From contig NZ_CP081295.1 of assembly GCF_019711375.1 (NCBI RefSeq), forward strand, positions 1,178,001-1,242,000: a DNA stretch of 64,000 nucleotides. The letters are read 5' to 3'. This document shows, piece after piece, positions 25,930 to 34,525 of the stretch. A model generated the notes under the pieces. That model had not been told where the DNA came from and ran no database searches. It was given only the letters and a program-made list of their open reading frames with translations. The first letter of the stretch is position 1. The number at the start of each line of letters is the position of its first letter. The position numbers and the translations under genes are program-made. This DNA is from Qipengyuania aurantiaca. GTDB taxonomy: Bacteria; Pseudomonadota; Alphaproteobacteria; Sphingomonadales; Sphingomonadaceae.

Positions 25930-26676
25930 GTGGCCCTGCTTGCGGGCTATTCCGTGGCGGCGATCGTCGCCGCCTTGCTCGCCGCCTTCGGCTCGGCCTT
26001 TGTGCGCGGGCTTACGGGGTTCGGGATGGCGATCCTGCTTGTGCCGGTGCTGGCGCTGGCGCTGACACCGGTCGATGCGGTGCTGTTGACGAACTTTCTG
26101 TCGGTTTTCATCGGGGTTTCGGAAATCCGGCGGTTGCTGCGCGGGGCGGAGAAATCGGCCTGGGCCATCATCGCGCTGGTGGCGGTGACGACGCCAGTCG
26201 GGCTTTACCTGCTCAGTCTTACCTCGCCAGCCATCGCGCGGGTGGTGATTGCGCTCATCGCCCTTTCGGCCTTCCTCGCCATCCTCCTGCCGCGCCTTAA
26301 GGCACTCGAGCATCATCCGGCAACGACCGGCGGGGTCGGCGTGCTCTCGGGCCTGATGACCGGCTATGCCGGAATGCCCGGCCCGCCGGTCGTGCCTTAT
26401 TACGTCGGGCGCGATATCCCGCGCGAGACTGCCAAGGCCTCGATGCTGCTGATCTTCACCTGCGCTTCGACCACAGGCCTTGCCAGCGGGACGATACTCG
26501 GCCTGCTCGATTGGAGGCTGGCCTTGCTGGCGCTCCTGCTCTTCCCCGCCGTGCTGCTCGGCAATTGGCTGGGGAACAAGGCCTCGGGAAGCATCGAGGA
26601 TCGCACCTGGCGGATCTGTGTTGGCGTAGTGCTCGGCGGGGCGGCGCTCGCAGCGCTATGGAAGGCGTTCGGTTAG
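25930..26676 (+). CDS. TauE/SafE family anion exporter/transporter, copy 1
   Basis: Inner-membrane protein of 248 residues with about eight spans. The TauE/SafE repeat signature occurs as GSAFVRGLTGFGMAILLVPV near the start and GLMTGYAGMPGPPVVPYYV in the second half. Family members move sulfite, sulfonate-derived or other organic anions; the substrate here is unknown. It starts with GTG at 25930, ten bases after thrS, and ends directly at the ATG of a paralogous second copy. Confidence 0.87.
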   Translation: MALLAGYSVAAIVAALLAAFGSAFVRGLTGFGMAILLVPVLALALTPVDAVLLTNFLSVFIGVSEIRRLLRGAEKSAWAIIALVAVTTPVGLYLLSLTSPAIARVVIALIALSAFLAILLPRLKALEHHPATTGGVGVLSGLMTGYAGMPGPPVVPYYVGRDIPRETAKASMLLIFTCASTTGLASGTILGLLDWRLALLALLLFPAVLLGNWLGNKASGSIEDRTWRICVGVVLGGAALAALWKAFG

Positions 26677-27417
26677 ATGCTGGGGTTGACCTATGAGGCG
26701 ATCGGGATTGCGCTCCTAACCGCGCTTGCGGCAGGCTTCGTGCGCGGGCTTGCCGGCTTCGGCCTCTCCGTCGTCATCGTCCCCGTACTCGCGCTGACCA
26801 TCGCGCCGAAGGAAGCGGTGCTGGTGGGCAATATCTCGCTCTTCCTCATCGGCCTGACCGACATCGGCCGCATTCGCCGCGAGGCCGATAGGTCGGCGAT
26901 CCCGATCCTGCTGCTGGCCATTGCCTGCATGCCGCTCGGCCTGTGGGCGCTGGTGACGCTCAGCGCCGATTGGGCGCGGCTGCTGATCGCTCTGGTCTCG
27001 CTCGGTGCCTTTGTGCTGGTGGTTGTGCCGCTGGGCAAGATCGCCATGCCCCGCAAGCCCGCGATGGGGTTGTCGGGCTTCTTCACCGGCTTCTTCGGCG
27101 GCTTTGCCGGGATGCCGGGTCCGGGCATGGCGCCCTTCTACCTGCGCGGACGGCTGGAGCCGCGGGTAGCGCGCGCCTCGATGATGGCGATCTTTTTGGT
27201 CCTGACCCCGCTCAGCGCGATGCTCTTCGTGGCGCTCGGCGTGGGCGGAATGCGCGAGGTTCTGCTCGCGCTATTGCTCTTCCCCGCCGTGCTGGTGGGC
27301 GACCTCTTCGGCCACGCCGCCTTCGGCAAGGTGAGCGCGCGCCAATGGCAGGTCAGCGTGGCGCTGGTGTTGGGCAGTGCGGCGGCCGGAGCTGTGTGGA
27401 AGCTCCTGCAAGGGTAG
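26677..27417 (+). CDS. TauE/SafE family transporter, copy 2
   Basis: 246 residues, about eight spans, paralogous to the preceding gene: AAGFVRGLAGFGLSVVIVPV and FFGGFAGMPGPGMAPFY correspond to the same blocks. The two genes abut with no spacer (TAG then ATG), so they were probably made by tandem duplication and may form a heterodimer or have diverged in substrate. Substrate unknown. Confidence 0.87.
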   Translation: MLGLTYEAIGIALLTALAAGFVRGLAGFGLSVVIVPVLALTIAPKEAVLVGNISLFLIGLTDIGRIRREADRSAIPILLLAIACMPLGLWALVTLSADWARLLIALVSLGAFVLVVVPLGKIAMPRKPAMGLSGFFTGFFGGFAGMPGPGMAPFYLRGRLEPRVARASMMAIFLVLTPLSAMLFVALGVGGMREVLLALLLFPAVLVGDLFGHAAFGKVSARQWQVSVALVLGSAAAGAVWKLLQG

Positions 27418-27473
27418 GGTTTTCGCAAGGCAATCCCGCTATACTCCGTCCGGTAACGAGGGGTACGGGGTCG

Positions 27474-29372
27474 ATGGACAGCACCATGGATATCGCGGCG
27501 CAGCGCCGGGACGAGGAAGACGCACGGCTGGTAACCGGCGCGGCGGACATCCTTGCCGGGATCGCCAGCCTGCTCGCGCTGATGACGCTGGGCGCCTTGC
27601 TCGGGGCGACCGGTCCCTTTGCCGGAGCCTTGATTGCCGCAGCCGCGACCGGTCTCGCTATCCCGCTGGTGAAGCAACGCAATTTCGCCTTCAGCGCGAT
27701 CGTCCTCGCCGTGAGCGCAGCCTTCGGCGTGCTTATCGCCACGATTTTCCTCGAATTCGGGGCAGGCTTCGTGGTGGCGGGCTTCATGGCGTGGTTCTGG
27801 AAGACCTACCGCGTGCCCATCGCAGGCGCGCTTGTCGTGGCCGCGCCGGTGGCGACAATCCTCGGCCTGCGCAACGTGTTCGAAACCGCCTGGGGCGGCG
27901 GCGGACCGTGGGAGAGCCTTGTCGCGGGCATCGTGATGTTCGGCTTCGCCATGGCGGCCGACATGTCCGATCCCGAGCGCACCACCCGCCGGTCGGGCAT
28001 CGGCTTCTGGCTCCACATCTTCGCCGCACCCTGCATCGTCCACGGCATCTTCCTCATCGGCGGTTTCCAGCCCGGTTTCGACCAGCCGGTGCAGGCCTTC
28101 CCGGTGCTCACCATTGTCGGCCTGCTGGCGCTGGTCGCGCTGGTGATCGACCGGCGTCCGCTGCTCGCGTCCAGCCTCGGCTATGTCGCCTTTGCGCTGG
28201 CCTCGCTGGGCGAGGGGCTGGCGATCGAGACGCGGCTGATCGCGGTGAGCCTGACGCTGGGCTTGGGCATCCTCGCACTGGCCGCGCTGTGGTCGCCTTT
28301 GCGGCGTGCTGCGCTGGTGCTGGTACCCGCCTCGCTCAAGGACAAGCTGCCCAGCGCCGGGGCAGTCATACCGCCGCCCAAGCCGGTGGCGAAGGAGACC
28401 CCGGCGGAAGAAGAGCCCGTCCGGCTCGTCTCCGGCTTTAACGACATTTTCGTGGTGATGGGCACGCTGCCGCTGTGCTTCGGCGCGTGGATACTTGCCG
28501 GTGTGTGGCTCTACAGTTCGGGCATCATTGTGCAGGGCGGGCTGGCCGCCGACTGGCTGCCCAAGTCGCTCGCCGCGCTGCTCATTCCAGGCGCGGTCGT
28601 CTGGGCGGTGTCCGAATTTTTCGTGCGTATCCGCCGCATGGCCTTTCCCGCCATCGTGCTGGCCGGACAATTCGCGACCGTCGCCTTCACCGCGGGCGTG
28701 CTGCTCGGCTATCTCGCCATCAATCCCGAAGGCCGCGACATGTCGGGCTTTCGCGACGGGATCGACCCCCTGGGCACGATCATCGCCTGCTGCGTCGCGG
28801 CGCTTCTCAACGTGCTCTTCGCGTGGCGCCACCGCGTGCCCTATGCGCTGGCGATGGCAGCGGCATCGCTGCTGCCGCTGTTCTTCATCGACTATCTGGC
28901 GAACACCGATCCGGCGAGCGCGCTTCCCGGACCGACCGAGACCGGCATCCGCATCCGCCTGCTGCTGGCCGGGGCCTGCGCCGCGGCGGTGGGCGTGTGG
29001 CTCGACCTGTCGGACCGCGAGCGGCGCACGCAAAGCTCGGACACGGCCTTCTGGCTCCATATGCTCGGCAGCCTGCTGCTGGTGCCGAACCTCTTCCACT
29101 TTGCGGCCAGTGGCGAGTTCGCTCTGGCCGGCGCGCTGGTGATCTTCCTCGGCATCGCGATGTTCGCGCTCGCGGTGGACCGGCGCGCGGGGCTGATCGT
29201 CGGCCTGCCCTTCCTTGCCTGGACGCTGGGCGACGTGTTCGACGGTTTCGGAGAGAGTGGCCTTGCGCTGCTGGCCTTCAGCGCGCTCGTGCTCTGGGCG
29301 GCGTTGAAGTGGCAGGAACTGCGCGCGAGCGTGTTCGCCTGGGTGAACCAGGACAGCGCGAGCGAAATCTAG
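27474..29372 (+). CDS. Large multi-span membrane protein with internal duplication, unknown function
   Basis: 632 residues with roughly 18-20 hydrophobic segments. Two halves repeat one pattern: MAADMSDPERTTRRSGIGFW followed by LHIFAAPCIVHG in the first, and GVWLDLSDRERRTQSSDTAF followed by WLHMLGSLLLVPN in the second. The halves are joined by a Pro/Glu-rich cytoplasmic linker near residue 300 (PPPKPVAKETPAEEEP). A paired acidic-arginine motif (D-x-S-D-x-E-R) and FWLH are conserved between the halves, suggesting functional residues. No known transporter family is recognised. The ATG at 27474 is preceded by GGGG runs; a second ATG is four codons further on. It follows the TauE pair by 56 bases. 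Confidence 0.75.
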   Translation: MDSTMDIAAQRRDEEDARLVTGAADILAGIASLLALMTLGALLGATGPFAGALIAAAATGLAIPLVKQRNFAFSAIVLAVSAAFGVLIATIFLEFGAGFVVAGFMAWFWKTYRVPIAGALVVAAPVATILGLRNVFETAWGGGGPWESLVAGIVMFGFAMAADMSDPERTTRRSGIGFWLHIFAAPCIVHGIFLIGGFQPGFDQPVQAFPVLTIVGLLALVALVIDRRPLLASSLGYVAFALASLGEGLAIETRLIAVSLTLGLGILALAALWSPLRRAALVLVPASLKDKLPSAGAVIPPPKPVAKETPAEEEPVRLVSGFNDIFVVMGTLPLCFGAWILAGVWLYSSGIIVQGGLAADWLPKSLAALLIPGAVVWAVSEFFVRIRRMAFPAIVLAGQFATVAFTAGVLLGYLAINPEGRDMSGFRDGIDPLGTIIACCVAALLNVLFAWRHRVPYALAMAAASLLPLFFIDYLANTDPASALPGPTETGIRIRLLLAGACAAAVGVWLDLSDRERRTQSSDTAFWLHMLGSLLLVPNLFHFAASGEFALAGALVIFLGIAMFALAVDRRAGLIVGLPFLAWTLGDVFDGFGESGLALLAFSALVLWAALKWQELRASVFAWVNQDSASEI

Positions 29373-29385
29373 AGAAGGGCGTCCT

Positions 29386-29514
29386 TTAAAAAGGAAGCGC
29401 AGGGCCGGCGAGGATCAGCGCGAAGCCGCAGCCCGTCACCACGGCGACGCGCAGCATCTCGCCCAGCGGAAGCGCTGGAGCGTGACTGCGTGCGAGAGCG
29501 ATAGCCTTTGCCAT
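29386..29514 (-). CDS. Small single-span protein (42 residues)
   Basis: MAKAIALARSHAPALP followed by a hydrophobic segment (MLRVAVVTGCGFALILAG) predicts a tiny membrane protein. GGAG lies about 10 bases before the ATG at 29514. It lies 34 bases after the agmatine deiminase stop on the same strand and may be its last operon gene. No known family; coding status rests on the ribosome binding site and composition. Confidence 0.5.
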   Translation of the reverse strand: MAKAIALARSHAPALPLGEMLRVAVVTGCGFALILAGPALPF

Positions 29515-29548
29515 GCCCCTATTCTCCGCTCCAATCCCTAACGAATCG

Positions 29549-30553
29549 TTAAATGCGCGCGCGGGCGGCGGGCATCTGCTGGCTGGCACAATGGAATCCG
29601 CCGCCCCCGGCAAGCACCGCATCGCCGCGAATCCCGATAGTGGCGCGGTCGGGGAAGAGATCGGCGATGGCCGCTACGCCTTCCTCGTCATAGGGGCTGC
29701 CGAAGGTCGGTACGACCACGAGATGGCTGGTGATGGCGAAGTTGGCGTAGCTTGCCGGTTCGATCCGGTCGCCGCTGGTGATGAGGCCGGGCGAGGGGAT
29801 GCTTTGCACCACCACCCCTGCCTCTTCGGCGCGGGCCTTGGCGTCCTCGTAGATCGCGGCGTTCGGATCATCCGTGCCGGTCGCGCGCGGCAAGGCCAGC
29901 GTGTTCGCCCCGACGAAGCGCGCGAGATTGTCGACATGGCCGTCGGTGTGGTCGTTGATAAGGCCGTCGCCCAGCCACAGCACGCGGGTGAAGCCGAGGT
30001 TGGATTTCAGCCGCTCCTCAATTTCCTCGCGGGAAAGCTGCGGGTTGCGATTGGGATTGAGCAGGCATTGCTCGGTCGTGGCGACAAGGCCCGTGCCATC
30101 GCCGTCGATCGCCCCGCCTTCGAGTATCCAGTCGGCGACCTCCAGCGGAAGGCCGGCATCCTCGGACAGTTCAGCGCCGATGGTCTGGTCGCCCTCCATC
30201 AGATACTTGCCGCCCCAGCCGTTGAAGCCGAAGCGGTGCGCCATGCGGTGGCCGGTCGCATCGGTAAGCACCAGTGGACCGGTGTCGCGCAACCATACGT
30301 CGCCATATGCGCGCCGCTCAAGCTTCACAGAGCCACTGACGAGATCGCGCGCGCGCTGTTCGTTGGCGGCGTCGCGGACCAGCAGGCGGACCTCCTGCCC
30401 GCTCTCGGCCACGGCGTTGGCGAAGGCGGCGATCTGCTCCTGCGCGCGCGGCAGGACTTCGGGCCATTCGTCCGCATCGTGCGGGAAGCCGATCCACAGC
30501 CAGTCCTGGGGGGCCCATTCGGGCGGCATGGTCCATCGGGGCGCGTCGTTCAT
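29549..30553 (-). CDS. aguA: Agmatine deiminase
   Basis: Converts agmatine to N-carbamoylputrescine and ammonia in arginine-derived polyamine metabolism. The 334-residue product is typical. The penteine-fold active site is visible: DVWLRDTGP, WILEGGAIDGDGTG, EQCLLNPNRNP, DHTDGHVDN and the nucleophile in GGGGFHCASQQMP (Cys322 near the end). No gene for N-carbamoylputrescine amidase (aguB), its usual neighbour, lies in this window. No clear Shine-Dalgarno precedes the ATG. The next minus-strand gene upstream (flotillin) is separated by a strong terminator. Confidence 0.93.
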   Translation of the reverse strand: MNDAPRWTMPPEWAPQDWLWIGFPHDADEWPEVLPRAQEQIAAFANAVAESGQEVRLLVRDAANEQRARDLVSGSVKLERRAYGDVWLRDTGPLVLTDATGHRMAHRFGFNGWGGKYLMEGDQTIGAELSEDAGLPLEVADWILEGGAIDGDGTGLVATTEQCLLNPNRNPQLSREEIEERLKSNLGFTRVLWLGDGLINDHTDGHVDNLARFVGANTLALPRATGTDDPNAAIYEDAKARAEEAGVVVQSIPSPGLITSGDRIEPASYANFAITSHLVVVPTFGSPYDEEGVAAIADLFPDRATIGIRGDAVLAGGGGFHCASQQMPAARARI

Positions 30554-30590
30554 TGGGTGCGGTTAGGCCGGGGAGCGGAGGCTAGGCAAC

Positions 30591-30615
30591 AAAAAAGGGG
30601 ACACCGAAGTGCCCC
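30591..30615 (-). terminator. Rho-independent terminator of the yqiJ-yqiK pair
   Basis: On the minus strand, GGGG and GTG-type arms (30609-30615 with 30597-30604, one bulged base, CGAA tetraloop 30605-30608) are followed by six T residues (30591-30596). It lies 24 bases after the flotillin gene stop. Confidence 0.8.
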
Positions 30616-30639
30616 CTTTCCGTGTGCGGTTGGCCGTTA

Positions 30640-32388
30640 TCAGGCGTCGGCGCTCTCGCCCCGATCCTTCTCCGCGCCCTTGGACTTGGCACTGGCCGGA
30701 AGGGCTTTGGGCTCCTCCGTGGCTTCGGCCTTGTCCTCGACCTCGAACCCGCCGGTCTGCTCGGCCGGGCCCTTCACGAGGCTGTTCAGGCTCGAGCCGT
30801 CGAGGCCCAGTTCCTTCATCAGCCCGTCGAGCACCGGAGCCTGCGCACGGTAGGCAAGCGCTGCGCTGACCGCATCGGTCGCGAGATTGCCCGATCCGCC
30901 GACACTGGCTGCTCCGCCGGAGCCTCCCTTGCCGCCGCCATTGGTAAGGCCGTCGACCTGGACGATCTTGATGCTCTCGATTGCTTCCATCGGTTTGGCG
31001 CTTTCGCGCACCAGGTCCGGAAGCACCTTGAGCAGGGCCATCTTGGTCTGCAGGCTGATCTGGTCCGAGGACAGGATGTTCGCTGCCTCGTTGATCGCCT
31101 TCTGACCCGCTGCCTCGACTTCGAAGCGGACGCGTGCCGCTTCGGCCCGCAGCTTCTCGGCCTCGGCCTCACCCTGAGCTTCGAGGCGCAGCGCTTCGGC
31201 GCGGTTGGTGGCAGCGTCCTTCTCGGCCTCGGCTTCCACGCGGACGCTGATCGCGTCGCGCTCTGCCTGCTTCGAAGCCTCGATCAGCTCGATGCGCTTC
31301 TGACGCTCGGCGATCTCGGTTTCGCGGCTGGTCGAAACCTGCTCCTCGGCGGCGACCGCCTTGGCGCGGGCTTCGTCGGCTTCGGCCTTGGCCTGGCTTT
31401 CCTCGCGGCTCTTGTTCTGGACCGCGATCTGCTGCTCCTGCCGAGCGATTTCGAGCGCACGCTGCTGGTCGATCCGCGCCTCTTCGACGAGACGGTCGGC
31501 TTCGATCTGCTGTGCATCGACCTGCTTCTTCGCCTCGATCCGGGCCGCGTCGGCCTCGCGGCTGCGCTCTGCCTGTTCGCGGGCGATTTCAGAGGCCTGC
31601 GCGGCGCGGCGGATTTCCACCTCGCGCTCCTGCTGGAGGCGGGCGTATTCCTTGTCGCGCCCGATCTCGAAACTCTTGGCGTCCGCCTCGAGGTTCTTCG
31701 TCTCCATCTGCACGCGCGTGTCCTGCTCGATGTCGTTGCGCAGTTTCTTGCGCGCCTCGATCTGCTCGGTCAGCTTGGTGAGACCTTCGGCGTCGAAGGC
31801 GTTGTTGGCGTTGAAGTGCTCGATGCTCGTCTGGTCGAGTCCGGTCAGCGAGACCGATTCCAGTTCCAGGCCGTTCATGGCGAGGTCGTTCGACGACACC
31901 TGCTGCACCTTCTGGACGAAGTCGGCACGCTGTTCGTGCAGCTCGTTCATCGTCATGCCGGCCGCCACGCTGCGCAGCGCATCGACGAACTTGCCTTCGA
32001 CGAGGTCCTTCAGCATTTCCGGCTGCATCGTGCGCTGGCCCAGCGTCTGCGCGGCCATGGCGATGGCCTCGCTATCGGGCTTAACGCGGACGTAGAATTC
32101 CGCCTTCACGTCGATCCGCAAGCGGTCGAGCGTGATGAGCGCTTCGCCATCGCGGCGGATGACCGAAAGCACCAGCGTGTTCATGTTTACCGGCATGGTT
32201 TCGTGGAAGATCGGAAACACGAGTGCGCCCCCGTTCATCACGACCTTTTCGCCGCCCACGCCGGTCCGCACGAAGGCGGTTTCCTTCGAGGCCCGTCGGT
32301 ACATTTTGAGGAAAAACGTGATGATGATGAGCCCGATCAGGACCAGGCCACCGAACATCACGATCGACATATCTAAAAACCCTTCCAT
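30640..32388 (-). CDS. yqiK: Flotillin-like SPFH protein (YqiK type)
   Basis: Membrane-anchored scaffold of 582 residues. An N-terminal span (residues about 8-28) is followed by the SPFH/Band-7 domain (about 35-200, RTGVGGEKVVMNGGALVFPI, LDRLRIDVKAEFYVRV) and a long Ala/Glu/Arg/Lys coiled coil (about 200-440) with repeated EARA/EAEA patterns, then the flotillin end and a Gly- and Ser-rich tail. Flotillins oligomerise in detergent-resistant membrane patches. AGGAGGAG directly precedes the ATG, nine bases after the yqiJ gene, with which it forms the conserved pair. In Escherichia the same two-gene order is known. Confidence 0.92.
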   Translation of the reverse strand: MEGFLDMSIVMFGGLVLIGLIIITFFLKMYRRASKETAFVRTGVGGEKVVMNGGALVFPIFHETMPVNMNTLVLSVIRRDGEALITLDRLRIDVKAEFYVRVKPDSEAIAMAAQTLGQRTMQPEMLKDLVEGKFVDALRSVAAGMTMNELHEQRADFVQKVQQVSSNDLAMNGLELESVSLTGLDQTSIEHFNANNAFDAEGLTKLTEQIEARKKLRNDIEQDTRVQMETKNLEADAKSFEIGRDKEYARLQQEREVEIRRAAQASEIAREQAERSREADAARIEAKKQVDAQQIEADRLVEEARIDQQRALEIARQEQQIAVQNKSREESQAKAEADEARAKAVAAEEQVSTSRETEIAERQKRIELIEASKQAERDAISVRVEAEAEKDAATNRAEALRLEAQGEAEAEKLRAEAARVRFEVEAAGQKAINEAANILSSDQISLQTKMALLKVLPDLVRESAKPMEAIESIKIVQVDGLTNGGGKGGSGGAASVGGSGNLATDAVSAALAYRAQAPVLDGLMKELGLDGSSLNSLVKGPAEQTGGFEVEDKAEATEEPKALPASAKSKGAEKDRGESADA

Positions 32389-32397
32389 TGCTCCTCC

Positions 32398-33039
32398 TTA
32401 TTGGTTGACTTGTGTTGGCGACAGGCGGCGCTCGGCCAGCGCGGTCGCGTAGAATTGATTGCCCTCGCGGCGGACGAGAAGGACCTCGTCGCCTTCGTGG
32501 AGTTCGGATGCGGCCTCGTGCGGTTCGACCATGACCCGGTGGGTCTGGCCGTGCACGTCCTTCACCCTTGCTCGGGCCGGCGATCCTGTGCGGGCCACCC
32601 CGATGCTGATCGTTGCCCGGCGGCCGACGAGGCTTTCGGTGCTGACAGCGGTCGTGTGGTCCTTGGGCAGGACGCGCCCCAGCGGACGGGCGAAGATGCC
32701 GGTCACGGGTAGCGCCGCGACCCCGGCGATCAGCGCGGCAAGCCAGCTGTATAGCGGACCTCCCGTCAGGCTCTGAGCAAGCTCCTGGATCGACAGGCCG
32801 ATGCCCGCGAACAGGAACAGGAACAGCGCCAGCCAGATCGTCAGCGGGATGCGTCCGATGCCGAGCAGCGTGAGCAGCCCGTCGAACATCCCTGCATCGG
32901 GCAATCCGTCGCCGTCGGCGTCCAGGTCCACATCAGCGTCACCGAAATCGGCGATACCGATGAGCTGTATGACGGCGAGGACCAGCATTATGACGAGCGC
33001 GGCCGCAAACGGCATGTTGTGCGGCTCCAGCAATGTCAT
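32398..33039 (-). CDS. yqiJ: YqiJ-like membrane protein with C-terminal OB-fold (NfeD-like)
   Basis: 213 residues: a hydrophobic N-terminus (AAALVIMLVLAVIQLIG), an Asp-rich extracytoplasmic loop (GDADVDLDADGDG), two further spans (IWLALFLFLFAGIG, AALIAGVAALPVTG) and a soluble C-terminal beta domain (ESLVGRRATISIG to LLVRREGNQFYA) of OB/NfeD type. YqiJ/NfeD proteins are partners of flotillins and the gene directly precedes the flotillin gene. AAGGGGG lies before the ATG. Confidence 0.87.
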   Translation of the reverse strand: MTLLEPHNMPFAAALVIMLVLAVIQLIGIADFGDADVDLDADGDGLPDAGMFDGLLTLLGIGRIPLTIWLALFLFLFAGIGLSIQELAQSLTGGPLYSWLAALIAGVAALPVTGIFARPLGRVLPKDHTTAVSTESLVGRRATISIGVARTGSPARARVKDVHGQTHRVMVEPHEAASELHEGDEVLLVRREGNQFYATALAERRLSPTQVNQ

Positions 33040-33226
33040 GATTTCCCCCTTTCTTGTGCGCAGGAAGACTCACTCCCGACTGTTGCCGAAAGCGGATCGT
33101 CCTACTGTTTTACTCATGTGGTTCACCTAGCAGAAATCCACGATGAGCCGTAGGAATATGCGACGAACCGAGTTCGATTTTCCCCGCAATTGCGCGGGTT
33201 TGACTTGGATCAGGGGAATTTCGACT

Positions 33227-34525
33227 TCAGGCGGGTGTGATGCGCAGCGGCAGCGTCTTGAGCCCGCCGACAAAGGTCGATTTGGCGCGCTTCGGCTCGC
33301 CCGCAAGTTCGACCGTCTCGATCCGGTCGAGCAGCGCTTCGAACAGGATACGCATCTCCAGCCGCGCGAGATGGAGGCCCAGGCACTGGTGTGCGCCCGC
33401 CCCGAAGGCGAGGTGGCGGTTGGGGCTGCGGCTGGCGTCGAAGGTGCGGGGGCTGTCGAATTGCGCGGGGTCGTGGTTGGCCGCGACGTAGTTGATCATC
33501 AGCCAGTCGCCCTTCGCGATTTGCTGGCCGCCGACCTCTGTGTCTTCGGCTGCGGTCCGCATGAAGTGCTGCACCGGGCTGGTCCAGCGGATCGCTTCCT
33601 CGACGATGCCGGGCAGGAGCGAGCGGTCCTCGCGCACCCGCGCCCATTGCTCGGGATCGCGCGCCAGTGCCAGCATCGCTCCCGCCGTGCTCGCGCTGGT
33701 GGTGTCATGCCCCGCAGCGGCGACGATGATGTAATAGCCCATCATGTCGCGATCATTGAGCGGCTCGCCGTCGACGGTGGCGTTGGCGATGGTGCTGGCG
33801 ACATCGTCGGTCGGGTTCGCGCGCTTTTCTGCCGTGAGCCCCGCAAAATAAGCCTCGAAGTCCTTCACCGCGCCCGCGACCAGCTTGGTGATAGCCTCGG
33901 GCGGCAAATCCTTCATGCCCGACTGGTTGAGGTCTTCGTCCTGCCCACCGAACATCTGCTGGGTCAGCATGAGCATCCGCGGCTCGTCCTCCTCGGGCAC
34001 GCCGAGAATCTGCATCACGACGTGGAGCGGATAGGGCTGCGAGACGAGCTTGCAGAAGTCGGCCGTGTCCCCGGCCTCGATCAGCCGGTCGACCGTCCTG
34101 ACGGCGAGCGCCCGGATTTCATCCTCGAGCCGCCGCAGGTTCTTGGGCATGAACCATTCTTGCGTCAGCTTGCGATACTTCATGTGGATTGGCGCGTCGA
34201 AGGTGACGAGGCTGGCCACCATGTGCGGGCTGCCGCCGGTCAGGTTCTTGGCGAACTCGATCCCCTCGGTGAGGCTGAAGACGACCGTCTGCGGGTTGTT
34301 GAGGAAGGTCGCGTTGTCCTTCGAGATGCGCATGACATCGTCATAGCGCGTGACCAGCCAGAATGGCGGGTGACGGCCCTCGGGGTCCTCCACCCACGCG
34401 ACGGGAGTATCCTCCCGCAGGCGATCGAATGTGTCGAGCAGCGGGTCCCAGCCGGCGTAGCTTTCGGGCGAGATCACTTCGTAAGCGGTCTCCGGATCCA
34501 GACGCGGCTTCGCTGCGCTCGCCAT
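33227..34525 (-). CDS. Cytochrome P450, class I, second enzyme
   Basis: Soluble P450 of 432 residues with AGHDTT in helix I (271-276), EAIR in helix K (310-313) and the heme loop FGAGAHQCLG with Cys381. It differs from the CYP153-like enzyme at 4914 and looks more like the bacterial CYP families acting on terpenoids, sterols or fatty acids, but the exact family is not clear. The start ATG overlaps the stop of the acyl-CoA ligase gene by one base (TGATG); a GTG one codon earlier is possible. Tight coupling suggests that hydroxylation and CoA activation act on one substrate, an inference. Confidence 0.88.
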   Translation of the reverse strand: MASAAKPRLDPETAYEVISPESYAGWDPLLDTFDRLREDTPVAWVEDPEGRHPPFWLVTRYDDVMRISKDNATFLNNPQTVVFSLTEGIEFAKNLTGGSPHMVASLVTFDAPIHMKYRKLTQEWFMPKNLRRLEDEIRALAVRTVDRLIEAGDTADFCKLVSQPYPLHVVMQILGVPEEDEPRMLMLTQQMFGGQDEDLNQSGMKDLPPEAITKLVAGAVKDFEAYFAGLTAEKRANPTDDVASTIANATVDGEPLNDRDMMGYYIIVAAAGHDTTSASTAGAMLALARDPEQWARVREDRSLLPGIVEEAIRWTSPVQHFMRTAAEDTEVGGQQIAKGDWLMINYVAANHDPAQFDSPRTFDASRSPNRHLAFGAGAHQCLGLHLARLEMRILFEALLDRIETVELAGEPKRAKSTFVGGLKTLPLRITPA

